Source of the DNA: Kibdelosporangium aridum
GTDB lineage: Bacteria; Actinomycetota; Actinomycetes; Mycobacteriales; Pseudonocardiaceae
NCBI RefSeq assembly: GCF_900176515.1
Contig: NZ_FWXV01000010.1
Location: 186,001-250,000 of the forward strand
Direction: 5' to 3'
DNA length: 64,000 nt
A model generated the notes under the pieces. The model saw nothing but the letters and a program-made list of their open reading frames with translations, was not told the origin of the DNA and did no database searches. Below, in pieces: positions 16,825 to 27,254 of this stretch (its first letter is position 1; each line of letters opens with the position of its first letter). A program made the position numbers and the translations under genes.

Positions 16825-17855
16825 CAGCTCTCCGTCCAATCCAGAATGACCTTGCCGCAGTTGCCGTCCCTGGCCGTGGCGAACGCCAGGTCGAATTCTT
16901 CGGCCTTGTACCGGTGGGTGATCACCGGCGTCAGATCAAGGCCCGCCTGCAGCAGCACCGACATCGAGTACCAGGTCTCGAACATCTCCCGGCCGTAGAT
17001 GCCCTTGATGTGCAGCATCTTGAGCACGACCGTGCTGAAGTCGACGGGGAACTCGGCGGCGGGCAGGCCGAGCATCGCGATCCGGCCGCCGTGGGACATG
17101 TTGGCGATCATGTCGCGCATCGCGCTGGGCTGGCCGGACATCTCCATGCCGACGTCGAAGCCCTCGGACATGCCGAGCACGGACTGCGCGTCGGCGATCG
17201 AGGCATGGCGCACATTCAGAGCCAGGTCCACGCCGACCCGTTTGGCCAGCTCAAGCCGGTGGTCACTGACGTCGGTGATGGCGATGTTGCGGGCGCCGGC
17301 GTGCCGGGCGACGGCCGCGGCCATGATCCCGATCGGCCCGGCGCCGGTGATCAGCACGTCCTCGCCGATGACCGGGAACGACAGCGCGGTGTGCACGGCG
17401 TTGCCGAACGGGTCGAAAATCGCGGCCACATCCAGGTCCACCGGATTGCGGTGCACCCAGACGTTCAGCTCGGGCAGCACGGCGTACTGGGCGAAGGCGC
17501 CGTTGCTGTGCACCCCGAGGCCAAGGGTGTTGGCGCACAGATGGCGCCTGCCGGCCTTGCAATTGCGGCACTTGCCGCAGACCAGGTGGCCTTCCCCGCT
17601 GACCAGGTCACCGACTTTGACCGAGGTGACGGCCGCGCCGATCTCGACGACCTCGCCCGCGAACTCGTGGCCGGCCACGAGTGGCGTGCGGATGGTTTTC
17701 GCGGCCCAGTCGTCCCATGCGTCGATGTGCAGATCTGTGCCACAGATACCTGTGCGCAGTACGCGCACCACCACGTCGTTCGGGCCCGGTTCGGGGTCTG
17801 GGACGTCGGTGAACTCCAGGCCCGGGCCCTCGACCAGCTTGACGAGTGCCTTCAT
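16824..17855 (-). CDS. tdh: L-threonine 3-dehydrogenase
   Basis: 343 residues, a zinc-dependent medium-chain dehydrogenase oxidising L-threonine to 2-amino-3-ketobutyrate with NAD. Catalytic zinc ligands are in GICGTDLHIDAWDDWA and GHEFAGEVVEIG. The structural zinc loop is CGKCRNCKAGRRHLC. The Rossmann motif is GAGPIGIMAAAVARHAG. It is first in a coupled tdh-kbl operon. Confidence 0.96.
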   Translation of the reverse strand: MKALVKLVEGPGLEFTDVPDPEPGPNDVVVRVLRTGICGTDLHIDAWDDWAAKTIRTPLVAGHEFAGEVVEIGAAVTSVKVGDLVSGEGHLVCGKCRNCKAGRRHLCANTLGLGVHSNGAFAQYAVLPELNVWVHRNPVDLDVAAIFDPFGNAVHTALSFPVIGEDVLITGAGPIGIMAAAVARHAGARNIAITDVSDHRLELAKRVGVDLALNVRHASIADAQSVLGMSEGFDVGMEMSGQPSAMRDMIANMSHGGRIAMLGLPAAEFPVDFSTVVLKMLHIKGIYGREMFETWYSMSVLLQAGLDLTPVITHRYKAEEFDLAFATARDGNCGKVILDWTES

Positions 17856-17964
17856 GCGGGCAGTGTGGACCCGGGCCTGTTGTGCAGTCCATCAGGACTT
17901 TCTGAACTCGCTTGTTAGCGCAGCTTGATTAGCCTCTCCGGTTGGACACTGACCTGCGGATCTG

Positions 17965-20900
17965 TCAATGGTCACAGCAGATGTGGTTCGCCCATTCGGG
18001 TTCGTGCCACCAGTGCCGCCGCTCGGCCGACGGCAACGGCGGCAGGACCTGGTTGACCACCCGGCCGTTCCCCTGAGCCTGGCCACCCGCAACAGCCTGG
18101 CCGATCCCAGCAGCCTGGCTGTTCTCCGCGGCCTGGCTGCTCTCAGGGGCCTGGCTGCGGAACGGCGCCAGCAACTCGTCCACGGTGTAGTGGACGCCGC
18201 CGAGGACCGTGCGCCGTACGGCGGCCGCCGCCTTGATGTCCGCCAGCGGGTTGCCGTCCACGAGCGCCAGGTCCGCAAAGGCGCCGGGTTTCAGCACACC
18301 GACCCGGTTCTGCAGGCCGAGCCAAAGCGCCGGGTTGCGCGTCGCGGTGATCAACGCTTCGCGCGGTGTGAACCCGTGCTTGACCATGGCCCGGAGGTTC
18401 TGGTGCAACGAGACAGCCACATTGTCGAGCGGAGCGTCCGTGCCACAGATGACCAGCCCGCCACCGCGGTGCACGCGGAGCACCATGTTGACGTTCGCCT
18501 CGAGCGCTTTCGCGTTGAACGACGCCCCTGGCGTGCCGATGAGGTTGATGTCGTTCTGCAGCCGGTCGTATTCCCATTGCGGGAAAAGGACTCTGGTTCG
18601 TTCGTCGGTGAACAGCGACTTGTCGTCGGCGTAAAGCACCTTGGAATTGAACAAAGTCGGCGTGACCGACATGCCCGATCGGGTGAAGAGCGTCACCGCG
18701 TCCTGATATGCCCGGCCGATCCGGCTGACCGTGTGCGAATACCCGAGCCGGTTGGTGGCGCCGGTGTGTTCCATCCCGTCCATACCGATGTTGGCGGCCG
18801 GGTACAGATAGTGCGACGAGAGCGGAAGACCGGCGGTATGCGCCGCCCGTACGACCATCTGCTGGTACTCGACCGGCATTCGGACATACGTCTTGATGAG
18901 GTCGTATTCCAGAGCGATGGCCCGGGACATCTCGAGGTCGAGTTGCTTGCGCGACAGCGTGGGGCGCATGAAGTTGTAGTAGATGCGCGATCCGTCGACC
19001 GCCTCGCCAGTGGCCAGAAATCGCGGCCCGATCTGGCTGCCGGATTCAAGCGACTCCCTGGTCTCCACCATCTGGTAAGCCGGATCACCAGGCGAGCGGG
19101 TGGTCGTGATGCCGTAACTGAGCCACAGCCTGCCCTGCCGGGCACCCCATTCCCGGCCACGCAAATGCCAATGCACATGCGCGTCGATCAACCCGGGCAT
19201 CGCGACAAGCCCGCTGGCGTCAACGGTTTCCGCACCGGCGCGATGGGGCCGTATCTCGGCGATTCGCCCGCCCTCGATCACGATGTCAACGTCGTTGCGC
19301 AGCCGGTCCGATTCGCCGTCCCACACCGCGCCCGCGTGGATGATCGAGCGCTCCGGCGGACGTGGACGGCGCCAGGTCGTGGTGAGCCTGATCGTGCGCG
19401 GGCGTCCACCACTGATCCTGACCACGCGCAACTGCCCGTTGGACATGTACACCAACGAGTGAGAACCTTGCCAGGCAAGCGAATCGGTGACCTCGTCGGT
19501 GACCTGCCTCGGGTCGCCGATGAACTTGCCCGCCGCGTCCACCGGCGCGATCCAGGCGACGCTCTCCACCACGAACGCCAGGTACTTGCCATCGGGAGAC
19601 CACAGTGGACCGTCGTAGCCCCTGGTGGCCAGCGAGCGGAACGGCATCGGCTCGGTGTACCTGAGTTCACCGCTGCGCAGGTCCACCGTCAGGATTTGGC
19701 TTGTGCCCTCACGGAAACGCCGGGAGAACGGCTTGACCGCGGCCAGCACGATCACGTTGCCGTCGGGCGACCAACTCGGCCGCCCCGGCTGGAACAACTC
19801 GGGCGTGACCTTCTGGACGTTGCCTGTGGCCACCTCAAGTGTCCACAATGCACCGCCCTGGTCGATGTAGGCGACCTTGCGCCCGTCCGGCGACCACCGT
19901 GGCATTGTCTGGGCGCCCGGCAGCGAGGTCAGGACAGTGTCCTTGCCACTGGCCAGGTCCCGCACCCACAGGTCAGCGGTGCCTAGCCGGTCGCTCGCGT
20001 ACAGCAGGCTCTTGCCGTCAGGCGAGAAATCCGGATCGGCGTTGAAGTAGTCGTCGCTGACGATCCGCTTTGGTGTCCCCCCAGTACTTGACACCAGGTA
20101 CAGCGCATTCAGCGCCCGGTAAGCGATCTGCGTGCCGTCCGGCGACACGACCGGGCTGACGATCCCGCGCACCGGCATAGGCGCCGGCGAGCCCAGATCC
20201 CGCACGCGGTGCCGGTAATTACGCCGGGCGACAGAAACGCCTGCCTCGATTGGGATGTCCTTGACCGCTTCACCGGAGCGGCGACGGATGCGGCCGTCAG
20301 CCACGTAAAGGACGTCCTGGCCGGACCACGAGGCGGCGAAGCCGAAGACGTCTTCGTCGCGCGTGAGTTGTTGGTCGCCCAGCATCAGGTGCGCGTCCGC
20401 GCCGCGTAGCCGCATGTAGCTGGGCGTCTGTCCGTCGGGCCCGAAAGCCGGGCCGAAAAATCGGTCCACCCCAGTGGCCGTGATGAGTCGTTTCCGCTCG
20501 CCGGTCGCGACCGTCACGGAGTCGATCGCGGTGTCGTTGACAGTGAAGACAAGGCGCTGCCCGTCCGCCGACCACTTCGGCGCCGCTTCCTCGTCAGGCG
20601 TCGTGGTCACCGCGGTGATCGCGCCGGACGCCAGGTCGAGCAGCCAGATTCCGTAGCTTCCGTCCCGGTCGCTGCTGAACGCCAGGCGTTTGCCGTCCGG
20701 CGAGAAGGCCGGTTCGCGGTAGTCGAACGTGCCGCTGGTCAGTTTGCGCGGCCTGCCACCGTCCGCGTCGATGACGTAGAGATGGAAGTTGCCGTCGCGG
20801 TACGACTGGAACGCGATCTGTTTGCCGTCTGGCGACCAGGACGGCAGAGTCGCGTCCTGCAGGTCATCGGTCAGCCGTTTCGCCCGTCCCCCAGTCGCGG

Positions 20901-21105
20901 GCACCACCCAGATCCCGGTCACCAGGTCGATCACAATGCGTTTGCCGTCCGGCGACAGCGCGGCGGACATGTTCGTGCCCTCGCGTAAGACAACCTGGCC
21001 GTCCGGCGCTGCCATCGCAGTCGCCCCGCTCGCGAGAGTCAGCCCCGCAGCGACCTGGCCGCTGCGCAAAAGAAGTTCCCGACGTGTTACGCCCTCAGGT
21101 GACAT
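17965..21105 (-). CDS. Tat-exported amidohydrolase with N-terminal TolB/PD40 beta-propeller
   Basis: 1046 residues from ATG 21105, which follows a GAGGGAGG site. A twin-arginine signal (TRRELLLRSG, then a hydrophobic stretch) precedes about ten PD40 propeller repeats with the signature SPDGKxIAF through residue 600 or so. The amidohydrolase part follows: metal motif GLIDAHVHWH, a later His (GMEHTGA) and the catalytic Asp in ICGTDAPLDNVA. It resembles secreted dipeptidase/imidazolonepropionase-like enzymes; the substrate is unknown. The C terminus is odd: a Ser/Gln/Ala-rich stretch with repeated SQAxE-like units ends in HWWHEPEWANHICCDH, rich in possible metal ligands. Confidence 0.88.
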   Translation of the reverse strand: MSPEGVTRRELLLRSGQVAAGLTLASGATAMAAPDGQVVLREGTNMSAALSPDGKRIVIDLVTGIWVVPATGGRAKRLTDDLQDATLPSWSPDGKQIAFQSYRDGNFHLYVIDADGGRPRKLTSGTFDYREPAFSPDGKRLAFSSDRDGSYGIWLLDLASGAITAVTTTPDEEAAPKWSADGQRLVFTVNDTAIDSVTVATGERKRLITATGVDRFFGPAFGPDGQTPSYMRLRGADAHLMLGDQQLTRDEDVFGFAASWSGQDVLYVADGRIRRRSGEAVKDIPIEAGVSVARRNYRHRVRDLGSPAPMPVRGIVSPVVSPDGTQIAYRALNALYLVSSTGGTPKRIVSDDYFNADPDFSPDGKSLLYASDRLGTADLWVRDLASGKDTVLTSLPGAQTMPRWSPDGRKVAYIDQGGALWTLEVATGNVQKVTPELFQPGRPSWSPDGNVIVLAAVKPFSRRFREGTSQILTVDLRSGELRYTEPMPFRSLATRGYDGPLWSPDGKYLAFVVESVAWIAPVDAAGKFIGDPRQVTDEVTDSLAWQGSHSLVYMSNGQLRVVRISGGRPRTIRLTTTWRRPRPPERSIIHAGAVWDGESDRLRNDVDIVIEGGRIAEIRPHRAGAETVDASGLVAMPGLIDAHVHWHLRGREWGARQGRLWLSYGITTTRSPGDPAYQMVETRESLESGSQIGPRFLATGEAVDGSRIYYNFMRPTLSRKQLDLEMSRAIALEYDLIKTYVRMPVEYQQMVVRAAHTAGLPLSSHYLYPAANIGMDGMEHTGATNRLGYSHTVSRIGRAYQDAVTLFTRSGMSVTPTLFNSKVLYADDKSLFTDERTRVLFPQWEYDRLQNDINLIGTPGASFNAKALEANVNMVLRVHRGGGLVICGTDAPLDNVAVSLHQNLRAMVKHGFTPREALITATRNPALWLGLQNRVGVLKPGAFADLALVDGNPLADIKAAAAVRRTVLGGVHYTVDELLAPFRSQAPESSQAAENSQAAGIGQAVAGGQAQGNGRVVNQVLPPLPSAERRHWWHEPEWANHICCDH

Positions 21106-21224
21106 ATTTACCTCCCTCGGGCAACTATGCCGTGCCAGATGATCCGAGTCCATCAGTGTTGACCACACGGCGGGTATCCGCCGTTACAGAGCGCTAAGCT
21201 CGAACAGGCCACAGGGAGGTGGGC

Positions 21225-21302
21225 ATGAACGACCGGGGCACCGGGCGATACACAGTGGACAGTGAGCGAGTTGCCGTCGGCGCGGGCAGGATGGAAAGGT
21301 GA
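21225..21302 (+). CDS. 25-residue leader ORF coupled to the response regulator
   Basis: ATG 21225 lies 6 bases after a strong GGGAGG site. It encodes 25 residues (starts MNDRGTGRY, ends AGRMER) and stops at 21300-21302, overlapping the GTG of the regulator (GTGA). It is in a different frame from the regulator and has no recognisable domain. The better ribosome site belongs to this ORF, so it may set regulator expression by translational coupling. It could instead be a chance ORF. Confidence 0.5.
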   Translation: MNDRGTGRYTVDSERVAVGAGRMER

Positions 21303-21955
21303 ACCGGAAGGCGGTGCCGCGACTGCTGATCGTGGCCGACGACCAAGAACTCATCTCCCGGCTCGGCGAATTGCTGGACGGCGCCGGGTATTCCCACGAC
21401 GTCGACCCGACCATGGCCAGGGCACTGGACTCGTACTATGACGTCGTCATCGTCGACCGGACCACGGAGAACCTGGAAAACCTCGCCGCGATGCGCCGCC
21501 AAGCGATGACGGCCCGCGCACTGGTCCTCTCCACGATCGGTTCGGACAAGGACCAAGCCGACGCGATGGCCGCGGGCGCGGACGACTACTTGCCCAAGCC
21601 TTTCCTGCCCGCGCGGCTGCTCGGGAAAATCCGCGGCTTGCTGCGCAGGCACATCGACAACGCCGAGACGATCCCGTTTGGCCGCGCGCAGCTGGATGTC
21701 CGCCGCTACGAAGTCGTCATGCCTCGCGGGAAACGGGTGTCGCTGTCAATACGCGAATTCGACCTGCTGCGCACGCTCGTGGCCCGGCCAACGGTGATCT
21801 ACCCGAAGGCGGAACTGCGGACCCGGGTCTTCGGCACCGACGCCAGCGAGTCCACGGTGGACACTTACGTGTACTACCTGCGCAAGAAACTCGGCCAGGG
21901 CGTCGTCCGCTCGGTCTACCGCCTCGGCTACAAGGCCGGCGCCATCGCCCCCTGA
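21299..21955 (+). CDS. OmpR-type response regulator (orphan)
   Basis: 218 residues. The receiver has acidic residues in VADDQEL, phospho-acceptor Asp in VVIVDRTTEN and Lys in YLPKPF. The winged-helix output has REFDLLRTLVARP and ESTVDTYVYYLRKKL with the closing VYRLGYKAG. No histidine kinase gene adjoins it, so it is an orphan here. The GTG start overlaps the stop of a 25-codon upstream ORF. Confidence 0.9.
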   Translation: MNRKAVPRLLIVADDQELISRLGELLDGAGYSHDVDPTMARALDSYYDVVIVDRTTENLENLAAMRRQAMTARALVLSTIGSDKDQADAMAAGADDYLPKPFLPARLLGKIRGLLRRHIDNAETIPFGRAQLDVRRYEVVMPRGKRVSLSIREFDLLRTLVARPTVIYPKAELRTRVFGTDASESTVDTYVYYLRKKLGQGVVRSVYRLGYKAGAIAP

Positions 21956-22064
21956 AAACCCTTACCCACCACGGCAACCACGGCGCGGACCTCGGGCCGG
22001 CAAACGCCCACAACTCACATCCACCAAGATCACCAGCCCCCGGGCAGGGGCCCGCCCTCCCCAA

Positions 22065-22081
22065 GGGGGCAAAACGCCCCC
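22065..22081. terminator. Short GC hairpin between convergent genes
   Basis: GGGGGC (22065-22070), loop AAAAC, GCCCCC (22076-22081). It follows the response regulator on the plus strand and faces the lpd 3' end. There is no T-tract, as is common in actinobacteria. Confidence 0.6.
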
Positions 22082-22137
22082 GGCAGAAAGTCTACCGGCG
22101 ATAGAGGGCCTGACGTGCGCAATCAAGGGGCGGGCCG

Positions 22138-22158
22138 GTGCGAACGGTCCGTTCGCAC
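22138..22158. repeat. Palindrome with core CGAACGGTCCGTTCG (copy 1)
   Basis: 10-bp arms GTGCGAACGG / CCGTTCGCAC flank a single T, 22 bases beyond the lpd stop. A second copy of the 15-base core occurs at 28967-28981. It could be a terminator hairpin for lpd or a protein-binding palindrome. Confidence 0.6.
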
Positions 22159-22180
22159 CGACTTCACCCGGACGGCCCAA

Positions 22181-23566
<1,386 letters not shown>

Positions 23567-23624
23567 GGTCTTAACCCTATGTCGGTCGGATTAGGGTGTC
23601 CGAACCGACGAGAGGGGGCTCACG

Positions 23625-26600
23625 ATGGGACGTGCGCGACTACCGGACCACCTGCAGGTACTGCTGAACGACCGGGCCGAAGTCATCGACTTGTACTCGT
23701 ATGGCCCGTGGCGAGTGCCAGCCGGATTGCTCGACGAGATCAGCGAGCGGGCCCGCGTGCTCAACAACGATCCCCGTGTCGCCGAGCTGCCGTACAAGCT
23801 CACCGATTTCTACAGCGAGAAGGCCACCATCGTCGGTGCCGAGCTGTGGGGCATGATCCCGTGGCTGTCCGGGACGGCCGCGATCCGCGGCGGCACATGC
23901 GGAGATCTGGAAGGCTGGCTGCTCGAGGACTTCCGCGCGGAAAAGCCCATCGTCAGCTTCAACCCGACGTGGTTCACCGTACGCACCAGCAAGTTCCGGC
24001 CACCCGGCGAGTGGCTGATCGCCGCGGCAGGCGATGACCTGGACAAACGAGAGCTCGCCGTCCAGCTGGCCAGGGAATGCCTCGATGTGTTCGCCGGGAT
24101 CGAGCCGTTCGAACGGCGCCGCCAGGCGACCATCGCGCTGTACGAGCTGAACATGCCGGACGTGCGCAAACCCATCGCCTACACCCACCTGGCCGACCAC
24201 TGGGCTCGCTCGGCCACCGACGAGATCCTGGCCGATCTGCCGGAGCTGGCCGGATCGGTGAACTACCTGGAGTGGCTGGTCAAAGGGTTCGTCGCGGCGC
24301 ACAACCGGCTCCGGTCGGTGATCTCAGGCTGGGAGGCCGCAGCCGCCGTGGCATGCCTGGCGCAGCAGGCGGGCATCTGGGAGAGCCCGAGCGAGTTCTC
24401 CGTGTTCAGCGACGAGTCCCTGTACGAAGACATGAAGAGGTACATCGGTCAGCCGTTCGCCGAGGGCTGGGCGAACGAGGTCCGCGCGTGGCTGGCCCGC
24501 GGCGTGGTCGAGGGCGAGGCGGACGCGTGCCGGGCGTGGCTGGACATGGCCGTGCGCCTGGAAGCGTGCCTCCGAGGCATGCCGGACGTGCCGAACTCCA
24601 CCGGCACATTGCTGCCCATCGGCGCCTTCCAGCGGACCGTCAGCGATCTGTACCGCAGGCGCCAGCTGGTCAATCCGCTGGAGCAGAAGTTCGCGGTGGC
24701 CACCCAGGAGCGCCAGGCGCAGGCGGCAGCCGCGGCACCGGAGGTTTCCCTGGTGGGCCAGCCCGAACTGACGGCTGCGCTGCGGGACCTGCGGGTGGAA
24801 CGCCCAGGTGCGGAGCGGCAGATTCGGCTGCTGGTCGCCGGGCAGGACGCGACCGGGCGCCGGACAGCCGTGAGCGCGTTGATCCAGAACCTCGTGGACA
24901 ACCGTGTGGTGTCGTCGGCGCGCTGGATCTCCGACCCGATCTACGCCGCCCTCGACGCAAGCAACGCGCTGCAGCAGCTGACCAGGGACGTCCGCGAGTG
25001 CCTCGCCGAGAAGACGCTGCTGGTGATCGACGGGCTGGACCGGATCATCGGCTTCGACCGGTGTGGCACGGCGGTGGCCGAAGAATTGCGCCGCAGCCTC
25101 AAACGGCACCCGGACCTCAACGTCATCGTGGTCTGCGGGCCGGGCGGCGACACCAGGCTGTTCGACACGAACCCGGCGCTGTACCAGCTGTTCCGCGTGG
25201 CCAGGACGACCGAGTTCACCGACAAGCACTACGCGGAACTGCTCAAGCGGGCCGTCGCCCGCCGGGGTGCGACGATCAGCCGGACGGTCAGCCTCGCCGC
25301 CGGTGTGCTGCTCACGCGCACTCCCCCGCTGCTGAACCTGCGCGGGGCTCGTCTCGTGGAGCACCTCGCCGAGCAGTCGGTGCGCGCGGCACGTAAACGG
25401 GCGAAGGTCGGGCCGTCCCGGTCGGTCACTGTGACCGAGGCTGATCTGCCGCGCCAGCTGGTTCCGGGTGACATCGCCGGATCCGACCCGCAGGCCGAGC
25501 TGGACTCGTGCGTGGGCCTGGAGAAGATCAAGCGGGAACTGGCGTTGCTGGTGGCCGAGGAGAAGGCCCACCGGATGCGCCGCGAGGCAGGCATGGTCGT
25601 CGACGCCCGCGCCCGGCACATGGTGTTCACCGGCCCGCCGGGCACCGGGAAGACGATGGTGGCCCGGATTCTCGGCCGCATGTTCGCGGCGACCGGTGTG
25701 CTGTCGTCCGGGCACATCGTGGTGGTCGACCGGGCGGACCTCGTCCACGGTGAAGGCTGGGAAATCGGGCCACGGGTGCGTCGGCTGGTCGACCGGGCTG
25801 TCGGTGGCGTGTTGTGTGTCGAGTCGGCGCACGAGCTGCAGCCGAGCGAGGACGACTGGCGCAACCGGGAGACCGTGAACGCGTTGGTGGCCGCTGTGCA
25901 GAGCCACACCAAGGACCTCGTGGTGGTGCTGACCGGTCCGGACGCGGGCGTCAACGGGTTGTTGAAGTCCGAACCGGACCTGGCCGCGTACTTCCCGTCC
26001 GTGCTGCGGTTCCCGGCGCTGACCGAGGACAACTTCGTGGCGCTTTTCGAAGCCAAGTCCGAGGCCGCCGGGTTCACCCTGCGCGACGGCGTCGTGCAGA
26101 AGGTCCGCAGCCTGGTGAAGTCGACGCCGACCGGCAACGCCCGGCTGGCGATCGGGCTGCTGGAACGCGCCATCGCCCGGCAGGCCCGGCGTGTGCTGGC
26201 TGACGGCGTGGTCGGGGAAAACGAGTCACTGCACGAGATCCTGGTCGACGACGTGCCCGACACGCTGGCCACGACCTCGTGGGTCGAGCTGCCGCACGAC
26301 CCGCTGTCGGAGATCGACAAGCTGATCGGGCTGGAGTCGGTCAAGCACGAGGTCCGGCTGCTGGTGGCCGAGGCCAAGGCCGACCGGATGCGCCGCGAGG
26401 CCGGGATCCCGCTGGCCTCGCCAACGCGCCACCTGGTCTTCACCGGCAGCCCGGGCACCGCGAAAACGACCATGGCCCGGCTGCTCGCGGCCGTCTACGC
26501 CAAACTCGGCCTGCTCTCGTCCGGGCATCTGGTCGAGGTCTCCCGCGGCGACCTGATCGGCGAGTACCTCGGGCAGACCGCGCCCAAGGTGCGTGCCGCG

Positions 26601-27122
26601 GTGGCCAAGGCGCTCGGTGGCGTGCTGTTCATCGACGAGGCCTATTCACTGACCGAGGCCTGGTTCGACGACTACGGCTCGGAGGCCATCGCCGAACTGA
26701 TCAAACTGATGGAGGAGCATCGGGAGGACTTGGTCGTCATCGTGGCCGGGTACGACGCCAAGATGGCCAAGTTCCTGGACAAGAACCCGGGCCTGGCGTC
26801 GCGGTTCCCGTCCAAACTGCGGTTCCCCGACTACAGCGACGACGAACTGATCGCGATCTTCCAGGCCATGACCGAGAAGGCCGGCTACGAGCTGCACCCC
26901 GACGTGCTCCCGGCGGTCCGCCGGCTGCTCAAGCGCACGACGCGGGGCGAGTCGTTCGGCAACGGCAGGTTCGTCCGCAACATGTTCGACCGGGCGGTGG
27001 CTCTGCAGGGCCACCGGATCACCAGCAGCGCGGAGTCCCCCGAAGTCCGTGTGCTGCTGGCCGAGGACCTGCCGGAATCGCTGGACTCCGGTCCCGATGC
27101 GCCAACTGGCCAATACCTCTGA
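23625..27122 (+). CDS. Large three-P-loop AAA protein (CbbX/EccA-like), function unknown
   Basis: 1165 residues. Residues 1 to about 390 match nothing I recognise. Residues of about 400-560 look like a degenerate ATPase: GQDATGRRT (Walker A Lys replaced) near 406 and LLVIDGLDRI near 466. A CbxX-type AAA module follows with intact GPPGTGKT (about 670) but a broken Walker B (VLCVESAHEL, about 728, for the normal VLFIDEAY). The last module is intact: GSPGTAKT (about 942), VLFIDEAYSLTEAW (about 1000) and an Arg-finger region SRFPSKLRFPDY. It probably assembles as a ring with one hydrolysing module. CbxX-type proteins include type VII secretion EccA and rubisco activase CbbX, but no such partners lie here. 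A strong AGGGGG site precedes the ATG. Confidence 0.85.
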   Translation: MGRARLPDHLQVLLNDRAEVIDLYSYGPWRVPAGLLDEISERARVLNNDPRVAELPYKLTDFYSEKATIVGAELWGMIPWLSGTAAIRGGTCGDLEGWLLEDFRAEKPIVSFNPTWFTVRTSKFRPPGEWLIAAAGDDLDKRELAVQLARECLDVFAGIEPFERRRQATIALYELNMPDVRKPIAYTHLADHWARSATDEILADLPELAGSVNYLEWLVKGFVAAHNRLRSVISGWEAAAAVACLAQQAGIWESPSEFSVFSDESLYEDMKRYIGQPFAEGWANEVRAWLARGVVEGEADACRAWLDMAVRLEACLRGMPDVPNSTGTLLPIGAFQRTVSDLYRRRQLVNPLEQKFAVATQERQAQAAAAAPEVSLVGQPELTAALRDLRVERPGAERQIRLLVAGQDATGRRTAVSALIQNLVDNRVVSSARWISDPIYAALDASNALQQLTRDVRECLAEKTLLVIDGLDRIIGFDRCGTAVAEELRRSLKRHPDLNVIVVCGPGGDTRLFDTNPALYQLFRVARTTEFTDKHYAELLKRAVARRGATISRTVSLAAGVLLTRTPPLLNLRGARLVEHLAEQSVRAARKRAKVGPSRSVTVTEADLPRQLVPGDIAGSDPQAELDSCVGLEKIKRELALLVAEEKAHRMRREAGMVVDARARHMVFTGPPGTGKTMVARILGRMFAATGVLSSGHIVVVDRADLVHGEGWEIGPRVRRLVDRAVGGVLCVESAHELQPSEDDWRNRETVNALVAAVQSHTKDLVVVLTGPDAGVNGLLKSEPDLAAYFPSVLRFPALTEDNFVALFEAKSEAAGFTLRDGVVQKVRSLVKSTPTGNARLAIGLLERAIARQARRVLADGVVGENESLHEILVDDVPDTLATTSWVELPHDPLSEIDKLIGLESVKHEVRLLVAEAKADRMRREAGIPLASPTRHLVFTGSPGTAKTTMARLLAAVYAKLGLLSSGHLVEVSRGDLIGEYLGQTAPKVRAAVAKALGGVLFIDEAYSLTEAWFDDYGSEAIAELIKLMEEHREDLVVIVAGYDAKMAKFLDKNPGLASRFPSKLRFPDYSDDELIAIFQAMTEKAGYELHPDVLPAVRRLLKRTTRGESFGNGRFVRNMFDRAVALQGHRITSSAESPEVRVLLAEDLPESLDSGPDAPTGQYL

Positions 27123-27152
27123 CATTTGTACAACTACATAACCCCAGGTCAG
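27104..27152 (+). repeat. Imperfect direct repeat, copy A
   Basis: About 49 bases matching copy B (27206-27254) at about 34 of 49 positions without gaps by my hand count. The best block is CTxACATTyGTACAAC. It begins inside the last codons of the AAA gene. Confidence 0.6.
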
Positions 27153-27205
27153 AAGGATGCCGACGGCGACCGGCCAGAACCGTGCACCGACCAGGCAATT
27201 ACGAC

Positions 27206-27254
27206 AATTGGATGATGCTTCTTACATTCGTACAACGACCAAACGGCTGGTCAG
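27206..27254 (+). repeat. Imperfect direct repeat, copy B
   Basis: Second copy, 102 bases downstream of copy A, ending at the 3' end of the convergent diguanylate cyclase gene. In one frame both copies encode NW..xLTFVQ with several synonymous differences, but that frame has no start or ribosome site. Confidence 0.6.
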
